DNA of 64,000 nucleotides, from positions 186,001 to 250,000 of the forward strand of contig JAMSKV010000001.1 in assembly GCA_024515975.1 (NCBI GenBank). The letters are read 5' to 3'. Position 1 is the stretch's first letter, and each line of letters starts with the position of its first letter. The translations under genes were made by a program, and so were the position numbers. Positions 28,578-38,863 of this stretch are shown here, one piece after another. Under the pieces are notes generated by a model that saw only the letters and a list, made by a program, of their open reading frames with translations, had not been told where the DNA came from and ran no database searches. The DNA is from Endosaccharibacter trunci (GTDB lineage: Bacteria; Pseudomonadota; Alphaproteobacteria; Acetobacterales; Acetobacteraceae).

Positions 28578-29984
28578 TTATATTGAGCAGATATCGTTGT
28601 TCATCAGCGCGACGAAGCGCTCGAACAGATAGAAGCTGTCGGACGGGCCGGGGCTCGCCTCGGGATGGTACTGCACCGAGAAGGCGGGCAGGCGGGTGCT
28701 GCGGATGCCCTCGTTGGAGCCGTCGAACAGGCTGGTATGGGTCACCACCACATCGGCCGGCAGCGTCTTGTCGTCGACCGCGAAGCCGTGATTCTGGCTG
28801 GTGATCTCCACCCGCCCGGTGGCGAGATCCTTCACCGGCTGGTTGGCGCCGCGATGGCCCTGCTCCAGCTTGTAGGTCTTCGCCCCCAGCGCCAGGCCCA
28901 GGAGCTGGTGGCCGAGGCAGATGCCGAACACCGGCTTGCCGGCGTCGAGCACGCCGCGGATCGCCGGCACGGCGTATTCGGCGGTCGCGGCCGGGTCGCC
29001 GGGCCCGTTGCTCAGGAACACGCCATCCGGCTTGTGCGCGAGAATCTCCTCGGCGGTGGCGGTCGCCGGAACCACGGTGACGTCGCAGCCGGCCTGAACG
29101 AGGCAGCGCAGGATGTTGCGCTTGGCGCCGTAATCCACCGCCACCACGCGTTTCGCGGTCTCGTCCGGGGTGCTGGCGGGGCCGGTGCCGCCGGTCCAGG
29201 TGCCTTCCCGCCAGCGATAGCTTTGCGTGCAGGACACGACCCTCGCGAGATCCATGCCTTCCAGCCCGGGCCAGCCGCGCGCGGCGTCCAGCAGGGCCGG
29301 GATGTCGAAGCGACCGTCGGCGGGGAAGGAGATCAGCCCGGTCTGCGGGCCGTTGTCGCGGATGCGCCGGGTGAGGGCGCGTGTATCGACGCCGCAGATG
29401 CCGGGGATCGAACGTGCGGCCAGCCAGGCGCCGAGCGTCTGCGCGGACCGCCAGTTGGAGGGCTCGGTGAGGTCCTGCTTCACCACCAGGCCGCGCGCGG
29501 CGACGTTGATCGCCTCGTCATCCTCGCCGGTGGTGCCGACATTGCCGATATGGGGAAAGGTGAAGGTGATGATCTGCCCGGCGAAGGAGGGGTCGGTCAG
29601 GGTTTCCTGGTAGCCGCTCATGCCGGTGGAAAAGCAGATCTCGCCCAGGGAGCGCGCGCCGTCGGTATGGGCGCCGAAGCCGCGCCCCCACAGTACCGTG
29701 CCGTCGGCCAGGACCAGAACGGCGTCGGCGCCGTCCGGCCGTTGATGCGCGAGGTCGGTCATGCTGGACGGCTCCTGGAGGGGCTGGGAAGACGCGGACG
29801 CGGAAGAAGCGGGGGACAGGTCGGCGATGGACAGGTCGCTGTTGCTCAGGATCGCGGTCCAGTGCTTGGGCGGCACGGCGCGGGCCTGACGCCACTTCCG
29901 GATCGCTTCGGTGCCCACGCCAGCCAGTCGCGCGGCCTCCGCGGCGCCGCCCAGCCTCTCGATGATCGCCTCGACCGACAACAT
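28578..29984 (-). CDS. carA: carbamoyl-phosphate synthase small subunit with N-terminal HTH-like extension
   Basis: The canonical CarA (glutaminase subunit supplying ammonia to CarB) begins at MTDLAHQ, ATG at 29762, and has an N-terminal small-subunit domain and a class I amidotransferase domain with [11 protein letters not shown] (nucleophile Cys) and YHPEASPGP (His/Glu). The frame continues upstream without a stop for another 74 codons to an ATG at 29984, encoding [20 protein letters not shown]-type sequence and [12 protein letters not shown], a Cro/YdaS-like (carph-isopro type) helix-turn-helix, then a Ser/Ala linker. An AGGAG motif 9 bases before the internal ATG means a separate short CarA could also be made. 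I annotate the long form (468 residues) and note that 394 residues from 29762 is the alternative. Confidence 0.85.
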   Translation of the reverse strand: MLSVEAIIERLGGAAEAARLAGVGTEAIRKWRQARAVPPKHWTAILSNSDLSIADLSPASSASASSQPLQEPSSMTDLAHQRPDGADAVLVLADGTVLWGRGFGAHTDGARSLGEICFSTGMSGYQETLTDPSFAGQIITFTFPHIGNVGTTGEDDEAINVAARGLVVKQDLTEPSNWRSAQTLGAWLAARSIPGICGVDTRALTRRIRDNGPQTGLISFPADGRFDIPALLDAARGWPGLEGMDLARVVSCTQSYRWREGTWTGGTGPASTPDETAKRVVAVDYGAKRNILRCLVQAGCDVTVVPATATAEEILAHKPDGVFLSNGPGDPAATAEYAVPAIRGVLDAGKPVFGICLGHQLLGLALGAKTYKLEQGHRGANQPVKDLATGRVEITSQNHGFAVDDKTLPADVVVTHTSLFDGSNEGIRSTRLPAFSVQYHPEASPGPSDSFYLFERFVALMNNDICSI

Positions 29985-30038
29985 CTCTGGTATGACCCTT
30001 CCAGTCTCGCCGCGATGCCAGTAGCAAGAGCGGCGGCC

Positions 30039-30059
30039 GGTGGGAAGAAAATTCCCACC
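30039..30059. promoter_or_regulatory. perfect inverted repeat between carA and yqeY
   Basis: GGTGGGAA, loop GAAAA, TTCCCACC: a perfect 8-bp inverted repeat in the 94-base divergent spacer, 19 bases before the yqeY ATG and just above its GGAGGA site. It may be an operator shared by the divergent genes or an mRNA leader hairpin. No T-tract suits a terminator. Confidence 0.4.
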
Positions 30060-30078
30060 CTCAATCGGAGGATCGGTT

Positions 30079-30537
30079 ATGAGTTTGCGGCAACGGTTCG
30101 GTGAGGCGCTGAAACAGGCGATGCGCGACAAGGATTCGGTGCGCCTCGGTACCATCCGCATGATCAATGCCAGGCTGAAGGACCTCGACATCGCCGCCCG
30201 GCCGAAGGGGATCGACGGCATTCCGGACGAGGAGATCGTGTCCGCGCTGCGCAACATGGTGAAGTCGCGCCGCGAAGCCGCCGCGCTCTATCTCCAGGGC
30301 GGCCGCGGCGAGCTGGCCGCCAAGGAGGATGCCGAGATCGTGGTGATCGAGGAGTTCCTGCCGGCGCCGATGGACGATGCCGCCCTGACCCTGGCGGTGG
30401 CCGACGCCGTGGCCGAGACCGGTGCGGGCTCGATGAAGGACATGGGCAAGGTGATGGCTGCCCTGAAGGCGAAGCACGGCGCCGATCTGGATCTGGGTCG
30501 CGCCAACGCGCTGGTGAAGGCGCGCCTGTCCGCCTGA
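30079..30537 (+). CDS. GatB/YqeY domain-containing protein
   Basis: A 152-residue helical protein of the YqeY family, related to the tail domain of amidotransferase GatB. Start ATG at 30079 has GGAGGA 5 bases upstream. Characteristic blocks: [53 protein letters not shown] and [15 protein letters not shown]. Free-standing YqeY proteins have been proposed to act in tRNA-dependent amidation but the role is unproven. It precedes dnaG by 10 bases and takes the place that rpsU has in the gammaproteobacterial rpsU-dnaG-rpoD operon. Confidence 0.92.
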   Translation: MSLRQRFGEALKQAMRDKDSVRLGTIRMINARLKDLDIAARPKGIDGIPDEEIVSALRNMVKSRREAAALYLQGGRGELAAKEDAEIVVIEEFLPAPMDDAALTLAVADAVAETGAGSMKDMGKVMAALKAKHGADLDLGRANALVKARLSA

Positions 30538-30547
30538 GGGCCGCTCC

Positions 30548-32419
30548 ATGGCGTTCGACCCCGCCTTTCTGGACGAGCTGCGTGCCCGCACCCCGATCGC
30601 CGCGGTGATCGGGCGAAAGGTGAAGCTCGTCCGGTCGGGGCGGCAGTTCAAGGCGTGCTGCCCGTTCCATGGGGAGAAGACCCCGTCCTTCTATGTCTAT
30701 GAGGACGGGTTCCACTGCTTCGGCTGCGGCGCGCACGGCGACGCGATCTCGTTCGTCATGCAGTCCGAGGGCCGTTCGTTTCTGGAGGCGGTGGAGTCGC
30801 TGGCCTCCGAGGCCGGTCTGGAGGTGCCGAAACAGGCGCCGGTGGACCGGCAGCGGGCCGAGAAGCAGAAGACGCTCGGCGACGTGCTGGAGGCGGTGCA
30901 GCGGAGCTGGGTGCGCCGTCTGTTCCGGCCGGAAGGGGCGGCCGGGCTCGCCTATCTGCGCGGGCGCGGCCTGTCGGACGAGACCATCGCCGCGCACGGC
31001 CTGGGCTGGTCCGGCGACGGGCGCGGCGGCCTGGTGTCGGAGCTGCGCGAGCAGGGCTTCGAGGCGGCGATGCTCGCCGAGGCCGGGCTGATGCGTCTGG
31101 ACGAGGACGGCCGGCCGAGAGGCGAGCTGTTCTTCAACCGCGTCACCTTCCCGATCCGCGACCGGCGCGGGGCGCTGGTCAGTTTCGGCGGCCGCATCCT
31201 GGGCGACGGGCAGCCGAAATACCTGAACGGTCCGGAAACGGCCCTGTTCTCCAAGCGGCGCACCTTGTTCGGGCTGGACCGGGCGCAGAAGGCGCTGCGC
31301 ACCGTGCGGCCCGACAGCGGGGCATCGTCGGCGTCGCGGACGCTGCTGGTGGTCGAAGGCTACATGGACGTGATCGCGCTGGACCAGGCCGGGTTCGGCG
31401 CGGCGGTGGCGCCGCTCGGCACCGCGCTGACGGCGGAGCAGCTCGAGGCGCTGTGGCGGGTCGATCCGGCGCCGGTGCTGTGTTTCGACGGCGATCGCGC
31501 CGGCCGGTCCGCCGCGCGCAAGGCAGCCGAGGTGGCCTTGCCGATGCTCGATCCGGACCGGACCCTGCGCTTCATGACGCTGCCCGAGGGCGAGGATCCG
31601 GACAGTCTGGTGCGCAAGCAGGGCGCGCGGGCGATGGCGTCGGCGATCGAGGCGGCACGCCCTCTGGGCGGGGTTCTGTTCGGGCTCCTGTCCGAAGGGG
31701 TGCGCGATCCCGGGCCGGAACAGCGCGCCGCGCTGATGAGCCGTCTGATGGAAGCGGCCGGGCGCATCGGCCACAAGGGTCTGGCGGCGGAATATCGCGA
31801 GACCCTGCGCGGGCAGTTCCGCGAGGCATTCTCGACCTGGCGCGGCAGGAACGGGGCGCAGCGGAACCGGCTGCCGATGCCATCGGCGCGTATTCTGCCA
31901 GCCGCGGACGCGGCGGCGGAGGAGCGCAAGCGGATGCTGGTGGCGATCCTGCTGCGTCACCCGGAATTGCTGCGCGACGTGGAGCAGGCCTTCTGCCAGA
32001 TCGCCCTGCCGGACGGGCTGGCGCGCCTGCGCGCGGCGATGCTGGACTGGGCGGACGAGCAGGAACATCGGCAGAGCGAAGCCGGTGAAGGCGGCGCTGG
32101 TCGATCACCTCCACTTGACTCGGCAAGCCTGATAGCCCACCTGCACTCGACCGCATTATCGTCTGAAATGGAGATGGTGTTGGCGCCGAGTCCTTTGCCG
32201 CTGGCACGGGCGGCGTCGGCCGGGTCCATGCCGGCCGAAGCCGAGGAGGCCTGGTGGGAATTTTTCGGGCATCTGAACGCCCCCAGCCTGCGCGAGCAGA
32301 TCATGGCGGCGGAGCGCCGGCTGGCGGAGCACTGGGCGCCCGAGGTGCAGAAGCAGTTGATCCTGCTTAAGACGGCGCAGGCTGCTGTGATGCGCGGCGA
32401 GCAGTCGGACGACGAGTAG
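30548..32419 (+). CDS. dnaG: DNA primase
   Basis: A 623-residue primase that lays RNA primers at replication forks. The N-terminal zinc ribbon has Cys38, His41, Cys57 and Cys60 (CPFH and CFGC). The catalytic core follows (about 115-420) with RVTFPIRDRRGALVSFGGRIL, the TOPRIM glutamate in VVEGYMDVIAL and the acidic DGDRAG motif. The C-terminal helicase-binding region is divergent and includes a Ser/Pro-rich linker around residues 515-560. Coupled upstream to yqeY and followed by rpoD after a 78-base structured spacer, forming a macromolecular-synthesis type operon. Confidence 0.95.
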   Translation: MAFDPAFLDELRARTPIAAVIGRKVKLVRSGRQFKACCPFHGEKTPSFYVYEDGFHCFGCGAHGDAISFVMQSEGRSFLEAVESLASEAGLEVPKQAPVDRQRAEKQKTLGDVLEAVQRSWVRRLFRPEGAAGLAYLRGRGLSDETIAAHGLGWSGDGRGGLVSELREQGFEAAMLAEAGLMRLDEDGRPRGELFFNRVTFPIRDRRGALVSFGGRILGDGQPKYLNGPETALFSKRRTLFGLDRAQKALRTVRPDSGASSASRTLLVVEGYMDVIALDQAGFGAAVAPLGTALTAEQLEALWRVDPAPVLCFDGDRAGRSAARKAAEVALPMLDPDRTLRFMTLPEGEDPDSLVRKQGARAMASAIEAARPLGGVLFGLLSEGVRDPGPEQRAALMSRLMEAAGRIGHKGLAAEYRETLRGQFREAFSTWRGRNGAQRNRLPMPSARILPAADAAAEERKRMLVAILLRHPELLRDVEQAFCQIALPDGLARLRAAMLDWADEQEHRQSEAGEGGAGRSPPLDSASLIAHLHSTALSSEMEMVLAPSPLPLARAASAGSMPAEAEEAWWEFFGHLNAPSLREQIMAAERRLAEHWAPEVQKQLILLKTAQAAVMRGEQSDDE

Positions 32420-32422
32420 AAA

Positions 32423-32440
32423 ACCCTCATCCAAGAGGGT
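32423..32440 (+). promoter_or_regulatory. hairpin in the dnaG-rpoD spacer
   Basis: ACCCTC, 6 bases, GAGGGT: a perfect 6-bp stem starting 4 bases after the dnaG stop. Further complementary C4/G4 runs follow up to 32481. There is no T-tract, so an attenuator or mRNA processing site is more likely than a full terminator. Confidence 0.35.
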
Positions 32441-32497
32441 CGGAGCCCCTCGCGGGCTGGTGGATAGCGCCCCGTTGGGGCTGGAGTTGAGTTGAGC

Positions 32498-34441
<1,944 letters not shown>

Positions 34442-34454
34442 GCGGTCCGTCGCC

Positions 34455-35021
34455 GTGCCCGCCGGAACCACCCGGATCGGGGTGGACGTGACCTTTCTGC
34501 GCCTCGACCCGGGTGTGGCCGTGCCGGCCGCCCCCATGCTGTCGTCCGACGTGGCGGTGCTGCGGGTCGAGCAGCCGTCGGTGTCGTTCTATCGTTACCT
34601 CTATGACACGGTCGGCGCCGATTATTGCTGGTGGCTGCGTCGCATCTCCACCGACGAGGAGATCGCGTCGCTGATGCGCGATCCGCAGATCGGCCTGTTC
34701 GTCGCCATGCAAAAGGGCGAGCCGGCCGGATTCTTCGAGCTCGATGCACGGACCGGCGCGGACGTGAACCTGGCCTATTTCGGGCTTCTGCCACACGCGA
34801 TCGGCACCGGCATCGGCTTTCCCCTGCTGCTGGAGGCGATGCGGGTGGCGCGTCTCGCCAGCCGCAACGGGTCCGTGCGGGTCAACACCTGCACCGCCGA
34901 TCATCCGCGCGCCCTGCCGACCTATCTGCGCGCGGGCTTTGTGAAGCTGCGGACGGTGCGCGAGATCTGGGACATTCCGGACCGGCTGGGCCTGCGCATT
35001 CCGGACCGGCTTCGGGTCTGA
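34455..35021 (+). CDS. GNAT family N-acetyltransferase
   Basis: A 188-residue acetyl-CoA-dependent acetyltransferase starting at GTG, 13 bases after rpoD. The fold is recognised from FVAMQKGEPAGFFELDAR (strands 2-4), the acetyl-CoA loop region LLPHAIGTGIGFPLLLEAM, where the usual Q/RxxGxG/A appears as AIGTGIG, and a C-terminal TADHPRALPTYLRAGF block typical of GNATs acting on small molecules or protein N-termini. Substrate unknown. It could be translationally linked to the TonB-like gene, which starts 2 bases after its stop. Confidence 0.85.
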   Translation: MPAGTTRIGVDVTFLRLDPGVAVPAAPMLSSDVAVLRVEQPSVSFYRYLYDTVGADYCWWLRRISTDEEIASLMRDPQIGLFVAMQKGEPAGFFELDARTGADVNLAYFGLLPHAIGTGIGFPLLLEAMRVARLASRNGSVRVNTCTADHPRALPTYLRAGFVKLRTVREIWDIPDRLGLRIPDRLRV

Positions 35022-35023
35022 CG

Positions 35024-35941
35024 GTGGAGCGCGTGCCGGTTCCGCCGCGATCCGGCGCGCTGTCCGCGACGCCTTCCACAACGCCTTCCCCGGCGCCCGC
35101 CATGACGTCCTCTGGCCGGCCGGCGCCACCTGGCGTGGCGGGTGGCCCTGCGATCCGTGCGGCGGCACGCGTGCGTCTGTTCGTGCCGTCTCGCGGCTGG
35201 AGCGGGCGCGGACGTCGGGAGATTTTCCTGATTGCGGCGGCGATCGCGATCGTCGTGCATGTGCTGGTGGTGGCGGGACTCGTCGCCGGTCAGCGCCTGG
35301 GCCGCAAATCCGCCGCGCTGTCGCCCCCGCCTGCGGATAACCCGGTGACCCTGGAGCTGGTGGAGGACGACAAGCGCTATTCCGGCGGCGCCAAGCCGAC
35401 CCCGCCCAGCACGCCAGTTCCGCCCGCGCCCGATCCGGCGCAGCAGCCGGCCAGGAGCGGTCCGCCGGAGACGGCGGATGTGCCGCCGCAGCCGGCGCCC
35501 CCGACCGAGACCACCCCGCCCGATGCGCCGGAGACGGCGGAGGACAGCGCCAAGGCACCGGCCGCGCCACAGCCTGCGAAGCAGGCCGAACCCGATATCG
35601 ATCTCGATCCGACCGACAATTTCGGTTACGGGCGACAGGACGATCCCAGCATCATTCCGGCGTCGCCGGACAAGAAGACCAACAAGATGCCGGCCTATCC
35701 GCGCGGGGCCGGCCGGCGCGGCGAACAGGGATCGGTGCAGATGCTGGTGCGGATCGCCGCCGATGGCAGCGTCTCCGGCGTGGATGTGGCGGTGAGTTCA
35801 GGCTACCCGGACCTGGACAGCACGGCGGTCAAGGCGGTCTCGGGCTGGCATTTCAGGCCGGCCGTCCGAAACGGCGTCGCGACGCCCACGCAGATGATGC
35901 AGATTTTCCACTTTCACATCGATAACGTTCCGCGCCCATGA
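35024..35941 (+). CDS. TonB family protein
   Basis: About 305 residues from a GTG just after the acetyltransferase stop; an ATG at 35102 (279 residues) is an equally possible start, since neither has a clear ribosome site. One membrane anchor (IFLIAAAIAIVVHVLVVAGLVAG) with the inner-membrane His is followed by a long Pro/Ala-rich periplasmic spacer and a C-terminal TonB domain (MPAYPRGAGRRGEQGSVQML, then SGYPDLDSTAVKAVSGWHFRPA). TonB proteins transmit proton-motive force from ExbB-ExbD to outer-membrane receptors. No exbB, exbD or receptor gene is present here, so its partners must be encoded elsewhere. Confidence 0.88.
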   Translation: MERVPVPPRSGALSATPSTTPSPAPAMTSSGRPAPPGVAGGPAIRAAARVRLFVPSRGWSGRGRREIFLIAAAIAIVVHVLVVAGLVAGQRLGRKSAALSPPPADNPVTLELVEDDKRYSGGAKPTPPSTPVPPAPDPAQQPARSGPPETADVPPQPAPPTETTPPDAPETAEDSAKAPAAPQPAKQAEPDIDLDPTDNFGYGRQDDPSIIPASPDKKTNKMPAYPRGAGRRGEQGSVQMLVRIAADGSVSGVDVAVSSGYPDLDSTAVKAVSGWHFRPAVRNGVATPTQMMQIFHFHIDNVPRP

Positions 35942-36001
35942 CGGGCTGGTCCGGGGCGGTGTTTTCCGGCTAGGCTCGGCGCCGAAAAGAGGGTGACGAG
36001 C

Positions 36002-37135
36002 ATGGTTTCGAGAGTGGCGATCATCGGCGCGGGCTGGTACGGCTGCCATCTCGGCAGTTCGCTCAAATCGCTCGGCTTCGACGTGCGCGTGTTCGAGCAG
36101 CATCATCGCCCGTTGCATGAGGCGTCGGGCAATAATCAGTTTCGCCTGCATCTGGGCTTCCACTATCCGCGCCATCACGGCACCAGGGTGCAGTCGCGCG
36201 ACGGGTTCAATCGCTTCATGGAGCGCTACCCGAATCTCAGCCGCGAGATACCCGAGAACATCTACGCGGTTCCCAAGGCCGAGAGCCTGATCGACTTCGC
36301 CACCTACCGTCTCATCATGACGTCCACCGGCATCGAGTTCCGCGAGCAGACGGAAACCTCGGTGCCGATCCGCGAGATTGCCGGGCTGATGCTGACGGGC
36401 GAGCGCGTGCTGCTGATCGAGCATGCGCGCCGCTTCTTTCGCGAGCTGCTCGGCGACAGCCTCGTGCTCAACCATCGCGTGACGTCGATCGAGGAAACCG
36501 GCGATCATGTCATGGTGGAAGGCGAGCCGTACGATCTGCTGGTCGATGCGAGCTGGGGTCAGCAGCTCGGCATGCCGATGCCGTTCTTCTACGAACCGAC
36601 CATGCTGCTCTACTACGAGACCGATCACGCGCATCCGGCGGTGACGTTCGTGGACGGCCCGCTCTGCTCGGTCTATCCGACCGAGGATCCCAACATCTAC
36701 ACGCTGTCATCCGTGCCGCACACGCCGCTCGGGCGCGTGCACGATCCAGAAGAAGCCAGGAGGATCCGCGACGGCGTGTCCCAGGACCTGGTGCGCGCCA
36801 AGGTCGCGGCGATGGAGGAGCAGGTGATGCGCTACCTGCCGAGCTTCAAGGAAAGCTTCCGCTTCGTTGGCCCGCAGCTCGCCATCAAGACCAAGCCGGT
36901 CGGCAATTTCGACGACCGCTCCTGCTCCGTGTTCCGGCGCGGGCGGATCTTCTCGGTGATGTCGGGCAAGATCGACACCATCTTCTTCGCGATGGAACGC
37001 ATCCTGGCCTTCGTCGAAAGCAGCCGGGAGCGCGCCTTCTCGCCGCTGGCGAGCCCGCTGCGTCGCGATATCGTCACCCGTACCCAGCAAACAAGGGAAC
37101 AGGGGCAGGTCGCCCCGGTGGGAGCCAGCCTGTGA
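36002..37135 (+). CDS. FAD-dependent oxidoreductase (DAO-like fold)
   Basis: A 377-residue flavoprotein. The N-terminal dinucleotide site reads VAIIGAGWYGCHLGSSL, followed by VRVFEQHH and FRLHLGFHYPRHHGTR. The WYGCH and HYPR motifs belong to a family of FAD oxidoreductases often found in bacterial surface-polysaccharide or small-sugar clusters, none with a firmly known substrate that I can name. ATG at 36002 has AGAGGG 8 bases upstream. The stop overlaps the next gene start (GTGA), so it is the lead gene of a three-gene coupled cassette with an epimerase-like and an isomerase-like protein. Substrate probably a sugar or hydroxy acid, by inference. Confidence 0.8.
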   Translation: MVSRVAIIGAGWYGCHLGSSLKSLGFDVRVFEQHHRPLHEASGNNQFRLHLGFHYPRHHGTRVQSRDGFNRFMERYPNLSREIPENIYAVPKAESLIDFATYRLIMTSTGIEFREQTETSVPIREIAGLMLTGERVLLIEHARRFFRELLGDSLVLNHRVTSIEETGDHVMVEGEPYDLLVDASWGQQLGMPMPFFYEPTMLLYYETDHAHPAVTFVDGPLCSVYPTEDPNIYTLSSVPHTPLGRVHDPEEARRIRDGVSQDLVRAKVAAMEEQVMRYLPSFKESFRFVGPQLAIKTKPVGNFDDRSCSVFRRGRIFSVMSGKIDTIFFAMERILAFVESSRERAFSPLASPLRRDIVTRTQQTREQGQVAPVGASL

Positions 37136-37902
37136 CCGGACGCGCGCTTATCGGCCATACCGGCTTCGTCGGTTCGAATCTCGTCCGGCAGCGCAGCTTC
37201 GATCACTGCTTCAATTCCACCTCGATCCCGCAGATCGATGGCGGACATTTCGAGGACGTGGTGTGCGCCGGCGTGTCGGCGGTGAAATGGTGGGCGAACC
37301 AGAATCCCGCCGAGGATCTGGCCAAGATCGAGAACCTGATCGGCCATCTCTCCACCATCACCGCCAAAAACTTCACGTTGATCTCGACGATCGACGTCTA
37401 CGGCAACCCGATCGGCGTCACCGAGGCCGATCAGCCGGAGCTCGAAGGTCTGCACGCCTATGGCGCCAACCGTGCCATGCTCGAGCGCTGGGTCTCGGAC
37501 CGCTTCCCCAATCATCAGATTCTGCGTCTGCCGGCTTTGTTCGGAACCGGGCTGAAGAAGAACGCGATCTACGATCTGATGCACGACAACCGCATCCACA
37601 TGATCAACCCGGACAGCGTGTTCCAGTGGTATCCGCTGGAGCGCATGGCGGACGATATCGATCTGGCGCGCGAACGGACGCTGGGCGTGGTGAACCTCGC
37701 CACCGAGCCGTTGTCGATGGAAGAGATCCGCGCGCGCTTCTTCCCGGAGAGCGTGATGGGCGCGGAGGCGGCGCCGGTGGCGCGCTACGACATGCGCACG
37801 ATCCACGATGCCGAGTTCGGCGGCACGAACGGCTATGTTCTCGACCGCGAAGGTGTGCTGGCAGCGATGGGCCGCTTCATCGACGCAGAGCGGCCGGCAT
37901 GA
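37132..37902 (+). CDS. NAD(P)-dependent epimerase/dehydratase-like protein
   Basis: A 256-residue short-chain-dehydrogenase-like protein beginning with GTG inside the preceding stop (GTGA overlap). The Rossmann glycine motif GHTGFVGSNL is at residues 8-17, and a serine-threonine followed by DVYGNP, then HAYGANRAMLERW, replaces the usual YxxxK catalytic pair (Y-G-A-N-R), so the classic Lys is absent and normal epimerase chemistry is doubtful. The length is short for an epimerase (usually about 310). It may reduce or bind a sugar product of its FAD-dependent partner. Its stop overlaps the next gene as ATGA. Confidence 0.72.
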   Translation: MTGRALIGHTGFVGSNLVRQRSFDHCFNSTSIPQIDGGHFEDVVCAGVSAVKWWANQNPAEDLAKIENLIGHLSTITAKNFTLISTIDVYGNPIGVTEADQPELEGLHAYGANRAMLERWVSDRFPNHQILRLPALFGTGLKKNAIYDLMHDNRIHMINPDSVFQWYPLERMADDIDLARERTLGVVNLATEPLSMEEIRARFFPESVMGAEAAPVARYDMRTIHDAEFGGTNGYVLDREGVLAAMGRFIDAERPA

Positions 37903-38717
37903 GCCTGCGTCTCGGCGTTTCCAATCTGGCATGGCCGGCCGAAGCGGAGGATCGTGCTCTCGCTTTGCTTGCCGAGCGTGGCGCGCAGGGCGTCGAGGTC
38001 GCACCCACCAAGATCGCGCCGTGGGACGAGCTGTCCGGCGAGCGTCTGGCACAGTTCCGCGCCAGGGCCGACGCGGCGGGTCTGAAGACCAGCTCTCTGC
38101 AGGCGGTGTTTTTCGGCAAGCCCGAGGCGTCGCTGCTGGGCGACGCGGCCGGGTTCGACGCCATGTGCGAACATACCCGGACGCTGGCCGGGATTGCCGA
38201 CGCGCTGGGGGCGGGCGTCGCCGTGTTCGGCGCGCCGAAATCGCGCCTGCGCGGCGCGCTCCCGGTGGACGATGCCATGCAGCTGGCAGCGGAGCGTCTG
38301 CGCGTCCTGGGCGACCTCGCCGCCGCGGGCGGACTCTCTTTCGGCATGGAGCCGGTGCCGCCGGTCTATGGCGCCGATTTCCTCAACCATGCGCGCGACA
38401 TGCTGGCGCTGGTGGCGCTGACCGACCACCCCAATATCCGCCCGCATCTGGATACGGCCTGTGTGGCCCTGGCGGGAGACGATCCGGTCGCGGCGATCGC
38501 GTCGGCGATGCCGGGGCTCGCGCATTACCACATGGCCGAACCCGAGCTCGGTCCGTTCGTCTCGCCGAAGCTCGATCACGAGGCGGCCGGGCGTGCGCTG
38601 AACGAGTCCGGCTATGCGGGCTGGCTGGTGATCGAGATGAAGCAGGGGGAAGGCGACGGTCTCGATGCCGTATCTACTGCCATCGATTTCGCCAAAAGGC
38701 ATTACATTCGGGTCTGA
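37899..38717 (+). CDS. sugar phosphate isomerase/epimerase (xylose-isomerase-like TIM barrel)
   Basis: A 272-residue TIM-barrel protein of the AP-endonuclease 2/xylose-isomerase-like superfamily. Visible blocks: LGVSNLAWPAEAEDRALALL, KTSSLQAVFFGKPEASLL, a central FGMEPVPPVYGADFL with a likely metal-binding Glu, HLDTACVALAGDD with Asp/His, YHMAEPELGPF and GWLVIEMKQGEG at the C-terminus. Such enzymes isomerise or epimerise sugars and inositols using a divalent metal. Coupled by ATGA overlap to the epimerase-like gene. Followed by a 146-base spacer in which I see no gene or clear terminator. Confidence 0.8.
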   Translation: MSLRLGVSNLAWPAEAEDRALALLAERGAQGVEVAPTKIAPWDELSGERLAQFRARADAAGLKTSSLQAVFFGKPEASLLGDAAGFDAMCEHTRTLAGIADALGAGVAVFGAPKSRLRGALPVDDAMQLAAERLRVLGDLAAAGGLSFGMEPVPPVYGADFLNHARDMLALVALTDHPNIRPHLDTACVALAGDDPVAAIASAMPGLAHYHMAEPELGPFVSPKLDHEAAGRALNESGYAGWLVIEMKQGEGDGLDAVSTAIDFAKRHYIRV

Positions 38718-38863
38718 CGGAAGCAGCCGAGACGGGCCGGCAGCATGATGCTGGCGACGAAGCCGGCGACGAACTGACCATACCTGCCGCAATCGGGGTC
38801 TGCTTGTCGCCAGCCCTCCCTGCTGCCTGATAGTTGCCGCTGTCGATGTGCTGACCCGACGAA

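Noticed and set aside
37172-37181. GGTTCGAATC resembling a tRNA T-arm
   Set aside because: It lies inside the epimerase-like gene, encoding GSNL, and no cloverleaf partner arms were found.
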